Source: Toxoplasma gondii ME49 | Lineage: Eukaryota; Apicomplexa; Conoidasida; Eucoccidiorida; Sarcocystidae | DNA: 64,000 bases | Direction: 5' to 3' | Assembly (NCBI RefSeq): GCF_000006565.2 | Contig: NC_031473.1 | Location: forward strand, 2,458,134 to 2,522,133 | In this document: in pieces, positions 12,176-26,100 of the stretch | Numbering within the stretch: position 1 is the stretch's first letter | Layout: every line of letters begins with the position of its first letter | Program-made: the position numbers and the translations under genes | The notes under the pieces: generated by a model | What the model was told of the DNA's origin: nothing | The model's input: only the letters and a program-made list of their open reading frames with translations | Database searches by the model: none

Positions 12176-15100
12176 TTTGAGTCGAAAAAGGAATCAAACT
12201 GGAAAAAAGGAAACAAGGGGGTGGTGGACGTCGAGAAGTCTCGGATTCTCCGGAAAAAAAGCGAGTTGAGGATGCGTCACCAGCGATGAAAGAATCAAGT
12301 AAAGCGACACAGCGGTTTGTGTCAGGGAAAAAGTCCTTTACGGGCAGGACGGAAGAGCAGCCTCTACGTAGACAGAGAAATACACTCACGTACAGAGACA
12401 CATACTGGTGTAAACGTATTTCCGAGTAAACGCGCGGAAAAAATACATACATAAACATACATATATGTAGAAGGGGGGGGACGCGTTTAAGTACGTATGT
12501 GAGTCATGAGGACAATGAGAAGAGCAAGGATGAGAATTTAAATATTTAAACGAGATACTCAGGTTAGGGACGGAGGGGGGAGGGCACTGGAGGCGACGTG
12601 GAGCAAGCGAGAGGAAGACGGGGAGACGAGGATAAAGGAAAGCGATGGAATGTTCTCAAGCAAACGCAAACGGAAAATCTCTCAGTGTCGGCCGTGACGG
12701 TCTGGTGGAAAAAACCGGCGGCAGGCAAGGCAAGCCATTTTCAGTGAGTTGTCGTTCGCTCTGTTCGTGGTTAACTCAGTTTCGACGACGAGAGCTCTTC
12801 AGAATCTCGTCGCAACAAAGAGGGAAGGGCGGCGGAAGAAAAGGAAAAGATTTGGTTTGAAAAAAGAAAAATCTAAAAGAGAATAGTCGTGGTGCCTAGA
12901 GGTAGGGTCCAAATACCGGCACGAGGGGGGATTTCAAGGGGATTCGGAGCAGAAACGCGGACAGAAAAGGATGCACCGGTCCTAGTGAAAAATCGAGGTA
13001 AGTGGGTAATGTGTTGCACGAAACCCACTAAGAAGAGAAACGATATTCCCTGGTACGCGAAACGCAATGAGTTAACGCGACATTGCGGAGACAAGACACA
13101 TCCTTTTTACGGAACATGGAGAGGCTCTCGAGTTTTCTAGAGCGAAATCCCTCGGAAAAAAAGTAGAACAGGGACGGTAAAATAAGTGGATAGTCAATTG
13201 TCAAGGGCGAAACTCAGGAAAATACGGAAAGGGAAACGTTCTCTCTTGTACCCGCGCTTGTCGAGCTACTCAACCGGGAAGGCGTTATAGAGGTCCGACA
13301 GGCACGGTATGGCACAAAGAGAGGACAATGCAGGAGAAACGTCGTCCTTTTCTTTCACAGAGGGGCTTGGAAACGGCAAAGATTCAAAGACAGGAAAGAA
13401 AAGAAAGTCATGCAAAAAAACGCAAAGGTTCGAAACTCCGCGCAACAAACAGCTAGGTGTCGTCCGGCCTTCGGGACTGCGTGCGGCGCCAGCGGAACGA
13501 GACTCACGGGTTCGAGGAAAGAGGAAAAACGGGGAGTTCCTGAGAAGAAGAAAACGATTTGAAGAGATACAATTCAGGAGAGACAACGGGGCTGTTTTCG
13601 CTTCGTTCCTCTGGAAAATTCCCTCAAATTAGACGTTTCTTTGTTAGGTCCGCGACAGCAGCGCGACCACAAGCACGGAACAGCGCGACTGTTGCAGGAC
13701 ACTCGGGCTCTCCGGACGAGTGATTCTGTGAGCGGAGCCTTTGGCTTCTCCTGTGCGCGAGAATGCTGTTTTTCAAAGTAAAAGAAGAGAGGAAAGAGAC
13801 CATGCAGACCCCAAGAAAAAGAAGAAAGAGACGAAGTGCCCTTTGGAAAATCAGTTTCCCGCGGACAGAACGAGAACTGTTTCTCCGTCTGAAAGCAGCA
13901 AAGCTAGTCACCGCACTGTGGAGCCTTCATTCCTTTGGGGTTTCTGGTGAAGTTTACCGCTGAAACAGTGTACAGGGTTTGTGTCCGGAACGTCGTTCGG
14001 GATGGAGAAAGGGAGAAAGCGCAGTTGTTTGTCCCCTCGCTGAGCATCACGTCATGGCTAGCAAGTTGTCGTACCTTTAGTGACTGCTCAACAGCAAGAT
14101 AACGAGCGTAGTCCAACTATTCTCCGTAAGCACTCGAATTCCTCTCCTCAGTTTGCTTCCCGATACTCGCCTGTTCCCTCCATTGGCATCCAGGACCAAT
14201 TTGTTGTTGAGTTTTCCCCTCGAAATATGCACCTTGTCTCGGGGCTCACAGAGGCTGGGGAATCCCGAAAAAAAACGGCCTCAAAAAGTCGAGTTTCGTC
14301 TCTTACTTGCGGGCTTCGGGGGAACACAGAAGGATCATCGGTTCTCGGTCTATGCTGCTCGTATTATTGCTCCTCTTAGTGTAGGAAGTACACCAGGTCT
14401 AGACGAGTGTAGCGCAGGTCTGGACGACACTCTGCACGTTGTATGGTACACCATGCACACAGTCCATGCTGGGTGACCTGAATGTTGCAACATACTGAAA
14501 TCCAGCAGTTTTAGCTCTTTTCAGCCGTCCAGGAGGGTGGTGGTGTACCGCAGTCATAAAGACTTGGGTCTCTGTATCTCGTAACTGGTATTCGGCTCCG
14601 GCCCACCAGCAAGATGGAGATGACTGTTGTCACTTGCTTTATCAGCAGTTGTACGAGCAGTATCCAGTGGTGATCCATAACAGATGCCTTCCTAGATCTA
14701 TTTACTTGTTATATTTTGTTTTTCCGTAGACCGAGGAATGGAGCCAAGGGAGGCGAGCAGCATGCAGCTAAATAACTCTCTCATTAATCGACTCCCTAAT
14801 CATATGATACTGTTCCATGTTCTAAGGCGACGTGCACTACATGCACCTCCAGAGAGTGATGTTAACAACTGCGACAAAACTCGAAAGTTCAGCACCAATT
14901 TATGGAGCCTTCTAGAGTTCTACTGCAGTCTGGCACATATGTTGTTTTCAACCTATCAGTGTTGCCGGCAAACATAGCTTTCATTCCTCAGCGCAGTGAC
15001 TCTGACACCGTTTGAGCCGCAATTAGAAAGCCTCCGGAAATGCCCTCGCTTACAGCGATCTACGTGTATCTCTGCATCTATATGCTTTTATAGTTACACA

Positions 15101-16890
15101 CATACTGTGCTTGAGACAGGCTGCTTCGAGTCCTCATGTGTGTGAGCAGGCTGCACGCGTGTTTTTCTGTTTATGTACGCAATCTTCTGAAAGAGAAACA
15201 GCGTACACGCATCCGCGATGCATCTGTGAGATACTTGAGGAAGTCGCTCATCGAGTCCATGGACACCAGGAAACAGAGATGTGTGAAACAACAATTTTGT
15301 GATTCGCCTTTGAATGCAAGCAGCCATGCAGAAAGATCTGCGTTCGCACTGCAGGCGTTTTCCCTCGTGGCCAAGGTTTTAGGGCGTTTCTCAGAAAGGA
15401 GTCGTACCGCAGGTTAATTGTCATTACACTGGCTGAGCATCGACTTTTCCGGAAAACTAATGGCTGCACAGTGAAGAAAGCCACTCTTGCTGTGCATCCA
15501 GCATCTGTCGGAAAAGCGCTCTGAGGCAAAAGGTTGTTGATCCATTGACATTAAGAAACAGGCTCTTTTGAGAAAGTACTAGAGATTGTGGACAACTGCG
15601 CTGTCCCTCCATATGAAGGCGTGCATCCGAAAAACTGTGAGTTAGATATCGAGTCGTTGCTTTTTTTAACAACTCGACCTCTACAAACAGTGTCAAGCCT
15701 GGCGAACAAGGCCACATTCTCCCACAGCACAGCGTTCGGCTGAAAAACCCTGTGAGGCAGAAAGGCAAGAAGTCACTGTGACAACTAAAATACACTGTGG
15801 CAGTGAACTGAATAAATGCTCTGTTAGGTCATCACCCAGGACATCCGAAAAAGGCGAAGAGGCTCCGGAGAAGGGATATCTTTTAACAAGAGTAAAACTC
15901 CATCGTGTGTATGCGTTCTCTCCTCGAAGCAATAAAAAAGAATGCACACAAAAATAACCGTACGCATTTTTGCATCCACTTCATCTTGGAGTTACAGAAG
16001 CAACACAAGCAGAGGCATCTAGAATGGCACGCAGTGGTTTGTCAGTATTTGCGTGAGACCTTACTCCTCTCACATCCCTCTCTGAGTTCGAGCACTGAAT
16101 TCGCGAACGTGGATTCGGCGACAGAGGAGCCTGAGAGATGCTTCACTCTCCGCATATCTCGTCAGTGACTTCCAAATGTTTTGAGGTGATCCATGAAGTG
16201 AGGAGAAGACGAAAACGACGTCTACGGCGGCAGCTGCGGGGACGCAGGGAACTGTGCTCCCATCAATGAGAATTGTAGGTTGTGAAACAAAGACCTCCCT
16301 GGTCTGGATCTGCAGTCTCAAGTATCTGCGGTTCCGTAGGTGTAGACACACCCGCGTGCATGCGTCGGTGTGTCTCTACGCATGCAAGCATATGCAAGTA
16401 GGCTGTGGCGATTCACGGGCTTGTGTATGCCAAAACGTATCGTTGCTCACATGGCTGTGTACGTATACTCGCGTATTCGCGTTCGAACAAACTAACCACA
16501 CACCCTTTTGCTGGGGATAGAAAGGAACTGCGAGGTGGACTACCGACTTAGTCTTGAAGCTCTCTGCGTACCGAGACCAAGTAAAATCGCCTGCAGGAGC
16601 TAAGGCAGCTGCAGGGACGGAGCGGCGCTCTTTCTCTGGCTCCCGGAGTTCTCGAATCACAAGCCCTGCACCGAAGCTGATGGCGCATGCATGCACCAGA
16701 CCTGGGCAAGTTATTCGGAGGCTTCGCAACCTTCTCACAGTTGAAGGTGCACACAAAAACATATGGACACAGTCGCATCCTAAGACACACAAAGGAACTC
16801 GGATGGAACATATGTGAACACAGAGATCGCTTCGTGGTCGATGCGGAGAAAAAGCTCTGTATAACCTTTACCAAGAGACATATGTATATA

Positions 16891-16930
<40 letters not shown>

Positions 16931-17147
16931 GGTGTTTCCGTACCGTGTGAACCGTGTGAAGCATGGACGGTTGTCACTGGGAGGAAATGTGTAAAGTTGC
17001 GTGTGTGTTTTAGATAAACAAAAAAAACTGGTCTTTCTTGGGTTCACTGTTCCGCATTTCACAAGAAAGGACCGGGGAAGTATTTAACAAAAACGCGAGA
17101 ATCTGCGTGAACAAAAGAAAGCATCTTTAACATCGATCAAAGCAAAG
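12176..17147. other. ~5 kb interval with no recognised gene; 5' flank of the myosin gene and 3' flank of BRCA2
   Basis: Only short open frames with Lys/Arg-rich or Ser-rich translations occur here, and none resembles a known family or shows convincing splice-phase continuity. The left part should contain the promoter and 5' UTR of the leftward myosin gene. The right part should contain the 3' UTR of BRCA2. The only clear structures are a G-run near 12472-12480 and a (TA)n block at 16880-16930. A small, rapidly evolving gene could be missed. Confidence 0.6.
16880..16930. repeat. (TA)n microsatellite downstream of BRCA2
   Basis: About 50 bp of TA repeat with one ACATA interruption, about 220 bp beyond the BRCA2 stop codon. 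Confidence 0.9.
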
Positions 17148-20100
17148 TCACATTCGTCTCGCCCCAACAGCAGAAGCGACTTTTTCCAGGGCGAGGAGAA
17201 GTCGACTCAGAGCGGTGTCTCCTCCACAAGAACGCATGCACTGCTCGACATGGTCTCCTTGTCTGTCGCTTTCGGCTGCCTCTCCTCGACCTTCCCTACC
17301 GTTTTCTGTCTTTTCTCCGCGCTCTTCTTCCACTTCTCGAGCCTCGCCTCGAATCGCCCGGTCCCAATCGTTCAGTGCACCTCTCTCTCGTACCAGTTGC
17401 TCTTTGACTGAACACCGCGGATCCCAATTGCGATCGAGTGGACGGTTTTCGTCGCTCGGCGGACGCTGCTTGTCTCCCTCAGAACGCCCTCCTGGCTGGT
17501 CCGCGCTCTGTATATCCAACCGAGCTCGGTCGTTATGAAGCAGAGGCTTTGCTCGGTCTTTTCCGCGTCTGTCGCTCGAAGCAGGCGCCGCCTCCGGAGC
17601 GCCCAGAAAGCGAAAAAGGTCGCAGATTTCGTCTTGGAGAAAGGAAAAACGGTTAGCCTTTTCAAACTCGTGCCGATCGGAGAAGCATGCCGTTTCTTTC
17701 CAGTCTCCATAAGCTGTTTCGAAACTGATGAAATCTGCTGCTTCTCCTCTCTGATTTCTCGGCTTCGCTGCCCTCTTCGTGGAGACTGTTCTGTCCTCCG
17801 ACAAACAGTCGTTCATCCCTACCGCACACACGGTTATCGCTCTCTCTTCTTTGCCGTCCACGCGACAACTTGGTCGCTTTGGCGTCGTTCTTTGTCTCTT
17901 CACTTCTCTGTCTCCTTCCTCGCGCTCTCCCTCTTTGTCGCTGCCTTTGCTCGCAGGGGCGTCGACTTCGTTCCTCATCTCACTTTCGTTCCTTTCCTCT
18001 CTAAGACGCATGTTCTTCCTGGGATCTTCCTGTCGCATCGCAGAATCTGCAGGTCGCCTTCCACTCTGCTTCTCTCCCCTTGCTCCTTCCCGTTGGCCTG
18101 CTACACGCTGAGAAGTCTCCGTTACGCCGTGCTCTCTTCCCTCTCGAACTCCGTTTTTCTTCCTCGCCTTTCGGTCCCCGAAGTCGCTGTCGCTGCCGCC
18201 AGTGTCTCTGCTTCCACTTTTGTCTTTTCCTTCTCTCTCTTCTTCTTCAGTGCAGTAAGGGTGAAGACCGCTCTGTGCATCCGCAGGAGACGCAGCAGGA
18301 CACAGGGAGGAGGCGAGAACCGACGAAGAGGACGCCCCCGCAGCCGAAGAGGAGGACGTCGAACAAGGCGGTGGGGAGTCCGAAGCAAACGGAGAATTCA
18401 AACAAGAAGATCGAGGCAGTGAAGAAGATGGAAGCTGCCAAGAAGACGAATTCCGAGAAAAAGGTAAAGAATTCGTATACGCCGAAGAAGTCGAAAAAAC
18501 AGGAGAAGCCTTAGAAGGCAGAGGCGCGTGCAGAGGTCCACTTGCGAGATGGAGAAGACGAGGTGAAGCAGAAAAGTTGAAAATGCCAAGGTTCGGATCG
18601 CGTCCTTGGAATTCCACGTTCTGGAAGAGAGCCCACCGAAGAGAAAGGAAACCCGGTGAGAGAGAGGCAGCGACAGACGACGAAATGGAGGAAACGCACA
18701 CTGAACCTGTGAAAGAATGCTTCTTTTCCTTGATTCCGCTCTCCACCTTTCCCCTCTCCTCCGTCTGAAACATCCACCATCTCTGGAGACCTTCGGCCCT
18801 CTCGGCTGTCACACCCTGCCTTGCTTTCACACCCTCGGTCGTCCCCGCGTTCCTTCTCCCCGCAGCGCCCAGAAGCATCTGTCGATATCTCAGCAAAAAC
18901 GGACACCCGCCTGCGGGAGCTTCTCTGGACGCCGCGCAGCCTGTCGCTTCTCTCCCGGAGCGAGAAGCAGAAGCGAGAGAAGAAGAGGAAGAAGAGGAAG
19001 AAGAGGAAGAAGAGGAAGGCGCTTCGAGCCGCGAATGCCTGCCTGAGTTGGCAGAGAAGTCCGAAAAGTTCCTCGAGGGCTTCACACGAATGCAACATAT
19101 TTGGTCTGTAGACGTCCACAGAAAGGCGACGAGGCCAGAAGGACTCGCATGCCGTTCGCTCCCGACAAACGCCGAGCAGGTCTGGGCAGAATCAGCAGAA
19201 TACGAGCCCAAGAGAGGAGAGACCTGGTGATCTTCGAGCAAGAGAAGCACTCCTACAAGGTCGTAGGCGACGGCCGGAAGAATGCCGATGGAAATGGGAG
19301 GAGCTGTAAAGCGGTAGAGAGAGTCTGGCGGAGAAACGCGGGAGTCCGTCTGTTCGCTGCCTTTCAAACCATGCCTTTGGAGACACTGCATACTCTCGGA
19401 CGCTTGCCCTTTCAGGATACCTTTTGCGTTCACGGACTCCGCGTCAGCCAGCTGCTGCCATACATTCTCTTTTCCTTCCTCTCCAGATTTCGACAGCCGT
19501 TCGTTTAGCACTTGCGTCTCCGGGAAATGAGGCCATCGCCCTCTGTCCTGAGCCCGTCTTTCATCCCTTTCCCTGACATGGTTCGCCGCTTCTCCTCTGA
19601 AAAACATTTCCTTCCTCGGTCTGAGCGTCAGTTCACCTCTCTCCCTGAGTCGCCTTCCCTCTGTGGCTGTGCTTGCTTGCTTTTCTTCTCGCTGCAGGAC
19701 TTCTTGTTCCCTCTCTCTCTCGCGGTCAGCCTCCTTGAGAAGGCAGGCGAGTCTGTGCGCCTGTGAGAAGAGCGGCAGGTGACAGAGACCAAGCAAAACA
19801 TCCAGGGAGGACAAGGGCAGAAGCCACTGCGAGAGAGCGGAGAGAAGAAAGGCGCTTTCGACCTTGGTGCCTGTGTCCTCCGCGTTTCTTCGTTTACTCT
19901 CTTCCTTCGTCTCTGCTCCTGGTCCAGAGTCGGGAGGGCGGCAAGTCGAACGTTTCGCAGAGAGCCGAGTCGTGAGACGTTCCCTCTTTTCCTTACACCC
20001 CAGATCCGATCCACTCGGCGAGGCTTCTCGCTCTGTTTGTTCAAAGTCCTTCGCGGGTGCGCAGCAGTGCCGCGGGAGTTCAGCCAGCTGTCTCTTCTGT

Positions 20101-23100
20101 CTCTTCTGCGCCGTCGCGTCAAGAGCTCCTTTGACAGAACTCGACGGCGCTCTCCTCCGTCCCCGACCTTGCTGTCTCTTCGTCCCTCCCTCAGCCTCGT
20201 CGAGTTCCTCAGATGGCTCTCCGTCGTTCGCTTCTTCTGTGTGTTCTCCTTCTCGCTCGGCGCCCGGTGTCGGTCCCTCTGCGAACAAGTTGCTTCTGGC
20301 GCCTTCTCCAAGCTGGCAGTTCTCGCGTTCGGCAGCGCCAGAGGCAGCCGAAGCACCCGCAGAAGGGGACAGAGCCGCAGAAGAAGAAGGGGAGCGGAGA
20401 GGAGATAAAGCAGAAGAAAAGGCAGCGAGAGAAGCTCGGAGGGAGGTCGAGAGTACCGAGAGAGGCACAGCAAAGGGCAGAGGACGCGAGCCGCCTGAGC
20501 CAGCAGTACAGACAGGCAGAAGCCGCACGAGGGAAGAAGAGGGAGGAGAACGAGAGAAAGATGGAGAAGCAAAAGGACGAGAAGAACTAGAAGGATATCG
20601 AGAAAAAGACGGAGGAGAAGAAGATGGAGGAGAAGGAAAGAATGCCGACACATGGGGGCTTGACACAGCGGGATGGGAGCCTGACGGGTGAGGAGACAGA
20701 GCGGAGCCAGGGGCGAGGCGAACAATCTGGAAAGCCGTTCTGAAAGAGAGAAGACATCAACAAAGACGAGACACTGCACATCCAATCCAAGGCCATGTTC
20801 GGTCGTCTCCACTCGTCTCTATTTTCCGTTGGTTGAAAAAAACAGATGTCCCTCCTCTCAAGAAGCGAGCAAAAACGAGAGGAAAATGACACCCGCCACA
20901 CTCAGACCACCGATGTCGCCCCAGCGTCACCTGCCATCCTTCTTTTTATGAACGCCGAGAGTCTTTCCAGTATCAAAGACAGAGTCTGTCAGAGACCATT
21001 CGTGTGCGAGCCCTGGGCGCGTAGTAGCCTTCCGGCGCGCCTCGAGGCAGCGTTCGCACACCCAGGAAACATACTCAGACATGCGAGAGGAGAACTCGGT
21101 ATGTTCAAGACAAGTTTTTACTCGAAATTCGCGTACCTTTTCGTGCCATGTAGCCGCACGAGTCTCTGGTTGCCATGGCAGTCGATTCCACCCAGTCTGC
21201 GTTCTTCTTCAGCAGCATTCAGCTCCGACCATTCGTCTGTCCATTTCCCCGTCCCTCCTCCTCCTCCTCCTCGATCTGGTTCCTGTCCGTGTCGTCTCTG
21301 CCTGGTGGAGTAGACGGACGCAGCGGGGGAGCAAGCGAGATTGGAAATCTTGACGCGCTCGCCTTCCTGCAACTCGTGGAAGGGCGTCTCCTCTTCGGTC
21401 GCGGGATCTCCTGACAGCGTGATGCACGCGAGGCTCTGGCGGAACAGACGCGCGAGACCTGCGACCGTTTTCAGGTCTGTCTCTTCTTCGACTTTTCGCG
21501 GGCGTAGACAGCCGCATAAACGCAAGAGAGAAAGAAGATCTTCGCACGGTTTGCTGTTGACAGAACGGTCTCGCGCGTACGTTGCTGGGGGAGATTTCGC
21601 ATGCGCTGGGAGCTTTGCCTCGTCGCGCCTTTCGGTTCTGGAGTGCGGCGCCTCACTCGCGTGTTGTTGGGAGTCCGAGGGACGACGCGAGCGACATCCA
21701 GAATTGGCGACGGCGAATTCAAAAAGAGCAGCAGGAGCAGAAGATTGAGGAGAAACTGTGGAAGGCGAGGCGCGCAGAGAAGGGGAGGACACCATTGAGG
21801 ACGAGGTCGACGTGTGGTGCTTCGTCTCGGTTTCTTCCTCCAGCGCAGAGTCCAGAGCGTTTTCGATGTCCGTCTGAGAGACGCCGAACGAAGGCGCAAG
21901 AGAAACGCCGGACGCAGAAACAGAGGTCGAAGCAGCCAGAGGCGAAGACGAATTGGAAGACGAAGAACAGGAAACAAAAGACGGAGAGGAAGATGAGGAG
22001 GCTGCTGCCGGTGGAACCGGAAGAGGAGCCAAAGGAGGTGCGAGAGAAGAAGAGACAGTCGGGGGGACATTCGATGAAGCCGAGGCGACGCAACGCGGAT
22101 CGGACGAGGACGCAACCGCAACTTGGTCTACGCCGCAGAGAGAAGAACGAGAAGGGGGTCCACTTGCGTCGAGAAACGAGACACAGTTGACAGAAGCCTT
22201 GACGTGAGAAGGAGCGGATGCAGAAGTTGCGACGTTCGCGAAGGCCATCAGTGCGAGGGCAGAAAGCTTGTGGAGAAAAAGGGAGTCGACCACGAGGAGG
22301 TCAATTTGCGATTGCCCTTTCTTTGCCAAGTTTTCTCTGTCAACTCTCCACAACTCTTCCAAGCGAGTGAGCTGTCTTTCTAAATCTCGTAGTTCATCTT
22401 CGGCCTCTTCTTCCGACAGGGTGGCCTCGCAGTCTCTCTCCTCACATGTGTGCCCTTCTTCCTCTCTCTGTGGGGCTTCTTTCCTCAAACTCGTCTTGTC
22501 TTTTCCGCCTGACTCTGCTGTCTCTCCGTCCCCGTCGTCCTCTTCTCTCGTCTGGAGGCAGGGTGTCCGTCTCCGCTTCGCCTTCTTGGACTCGGTCTTG
22601 CGTCGAACTTCTTCGAGTTTCTCTTGGAGAAGAACCAACTCTTCTTCTCGTTTTCTTTGCAGCGTCTCCTGTTCTCGCTGGAACCACGCACGGTACTCGG
22701 CCTCCGTCATCAACACCGTCTTGGTCTCTCTCGGCTCCGAGTCTCCGACATCGTTCTCCGGCGGGTGTTCGTTTTCTCTGGAGCCTTCTCGCGTTTCCAG
22801 CGGACGTCCACTTCCCCCAGGTTTAGGAACTTCTCTACGAACTCGAAACAGCAAAGGGCCTCTCCGGAGAAGAATCACATCGACTACGGGGATCTCTCCG
22901 CCCACTCCGCGGCGCAGACTCTTGACCGCCTGCGGCACAGCTCTCTCCTCTTCTTCCTTCTCCTCTCTGCCGCCTGTTCGCTGCTTCCGCTCCCCCCTCC
23001 CAGAAAGCCAGCGGCCGAGAGGGAACGCGGAGCCCCGCAGAGACGCGAGAGACGACGCACACCCTTTGCCTAGCCACTCCGGCGCAAACAGAAGAGAAGA

Positions 23101-26100
23101 GAACAGAGGACAGGAGGCGACAGGAGAAGGCGCGGAAGGCAAGGGTGCCTTCGAATCCGTCGCCATGAGAAAAGAGGGCAGTGACGACGCAGGCGAAGAG
23201 AGCAACGGCAAGGGAGAAAACAGAGGGCGGCAAGTCGATGCATGCAGAAGGAGGCAGGCCTGTGAAGGGAGGTCGAGCGGACAGCACGGCTCAGAGAGTC
23301 CAGAGAGAGAGGCGCCTTGGACGAAGATCCGGCGAAAGGAAAACCTAGGGAAGGGAGGTGAGTGCGGGGTCTGTGCGGCGTGAGAACGGTTGTCTCTTCG
23401 CTGAAAAATGCGACGCAAAACGACTGCAAGAGACGGATCCACCACGCGCGCCTTCACGACGTACCAGCCATCAGACACTCGCAGAGACAGAGGGTCCTCA
23501 GAGCAAAAGGGAGGACAGAGAACCTCCAACACCATTGGGGTGGCGGGAGACAAGTCGCCCTCGCAAACTTGACGCAGCACCGAACGACGTCCTTCTTCTT
23601 CTGCTTCCACGCGACACAGCAGCGCCCGCAGCAGACGCAAAGGACTCGGAGGTCGAGGGGGGCCTAGAAAAGACTGAACAGACGCCGGACAGGCAGACGG
23701 ACGAGAAGGAGAAGAGAACGGAGGAGCAGGAGCGACTGCATCGCGAGGTCCTTGCAGAGAGACAGCAGATGTCTGCAAAGGAGGATGACGAAGGAAAGAG
23801 TGAGAGAGAGTGGAGGAAGATCCGGTACAGCTGTTCCTGTGATGGCTCTCGTGGCGGTACGAAGCAACGGACAGAGCGAAGGACCGCGTCCATCTCTGCG
23901 CTGCGCGGAGACAAAGGAGACTGTAATGGTGTGCCACCCAGGCGCGAGTGAAGCGGTTCCTGTTTCCACGCAACTCTGGTGTCTCTCTTCGTTTCTTTCC
24001 GTTCCTTGTTTTCTCCAGCAGAGCTGACGAAGCTGTAGACGGAGACTCTCGCTTCACCTCGCGCTTCCACTGAAGATAGGTGCCGACCATCCGAGAGAAT
24101 TCCTCCACCCCCCCGACCAACATGCTTCTGCCACCGGAGTCTCCGTCTGCGCTTCCGTCCTCAGCTCGAGTTCCAGCGTTGTCTTCGCGAGCTCGGCACC
24201 CACTTGAGGCGCCTCGGCTCCACCCACTGGAGTCTTCGATGCATTCGTCTCCCCGCGCTGTGCAAGAGAGAAGCAGAAAGTCCCTAGCCGCCTCAAGGGA
24301 ACCACAGAAAAGAGGCACAGTTCGCTTGTGCAGGTGCTCCGGAAGACACACCAGCCAGAGCCCCCGGTCGAGAAAGGAAAACTGGAAATTCCGCCGTTCG
24401 CATGCATCGCGCGAGTCTGGGGAGACAGCAGCCGGGAGAGGCCCGGGCGGCCAGAGGGACGAGGGAGACTGAGGATACGGAGAGGAAGACACACGCGCCG
24501 TTGGGTCTGCAGAGCGAGACAGTGGAGACAAACAGATCGAGAAGCGACGCGCATGCAGTTCCCATAGCCTCCGGATAACAAGCATGTTTTGATAAAGAGG
24601 CGAAGCATCCGAAACCTGCGGCAGCGAAGATGAGCACGCTGAAGAAGGAAAAGAAAGATCTTTCGGCTCCGTCGACACAGAGAACAGCGAAGAAAAGTGA
24701 GTTCCAGACGCCCGTAGTACGTTTGTCTGAGCCTCGGGAAAACAATACTGCTTCTCCTCTTTTTCTCCACTTCCTTCACTTCGCGAGGCGTCCTCTTGTT
24801 TCGCCTTTACAAGGTCTTCGCGAGTCCTCTCTTGAACGCGAGGCCTTTGGCCCCCCAGAGATGCCGTCTGCGAGTTCCGCCGTGGGGCCTTAAAGTGTCT
24901 CCTGTCTCTGGGGACCGCAGCGCGGGCGTCTTGGGCTCCGACGCCGGAGGCCGCGAGGCGGGGAACGCCCAGCAAGCCAGAAGTCAGGCCTCGCCGTCTC
25001 AGGGACGGAGGCCGAGCTCTCGAAGACAAGGAAGACGAACTACGGTTCTCTACCTCAGACGCAGGCTGACCCGCAGGCGCAGAAGAGTCCGAGAGACTCG
25101 GAGCAGACCTCAGAGCAGACGAAGGGGAAGGGAGAGACACCTGGGAGCACTCCGTTGCCTCGCTTGGAACGGAGCTCTGGAATTTCCTTGCTTCATCATG
25201 ATTGGTAACGCAACTCGGTTGTGCAGTTGATTGCATACGAACGAAGTGAGAGGCTGAAGGCTCCCGATCTGTCTCCTCACCTGTGCCTGGACCCGTCACC
25301 CTCCCGGGATCCCTCTCCCCGAGGTCCGCCCCACAGTCTCCGCACCCTCCTAGAACGGAGACAAGGGGGACAGACCCTGGACCAATGCCAGCCACTGTCG
25401 CGCAACAAGAAGACACAGCAAACGAGGCAAACAGCTTCGACGGAGACGGTGAACCAACCGAGGGAATGCAGGCAACTGAACCTGAAATGGGATGACAGGA
25501 CACCAAGGCGCCAGGCGGAGTACAGACACCCGTCGTCGTAAACCCAACTTCGTTACCGAGAACATTCGCGACATCTGTCTGTTGACAAACCTCCTCGCTA
25601 CCAGTCGCCTCCAGCTGCAGCATCTCCCTAGCCTTCCTCCTCGCTTCCTCGCTCACAGTCACCTCCCGCCCCGATGCGAAACGGAAGCCTGCAGTTGTGC
25701 CTATCCCCTGCGTTTCATGTCCATCTGTTCTCCCCGCTTCGTCTCTCCTCATCGATCCACCTGCTCCCTGTTCGCCTTGCTCTCGCGCCTCGCTCTCAGC
25801 AGCCTCCAGCTGCAGCATCTCCCTAGCCTTCCTCCTCGCTTCCTCGCTCACAGTCACCTCCCGCCCCGATGCGAAACGGAAGCCTGCAGTTGTGCCTATC
25901 CCCTGCGTTTCATGTCCATCTGTTCTCCCCGCTTCGTCTCTCCTCATCGATCCACCTGCTCCCTGTTCGCCTTGCTCTCGCGCCTCGCTCTCAGCAGCCT
26001 CCAGCTGCAGCATCTCCCTAGCCTTCCTCCTCGCTTCCTCGCTCACAGTCACCTCCCGCCCCGATGCGAAACGGAAGCCTGCAGTTGTGCCTATCCCCTG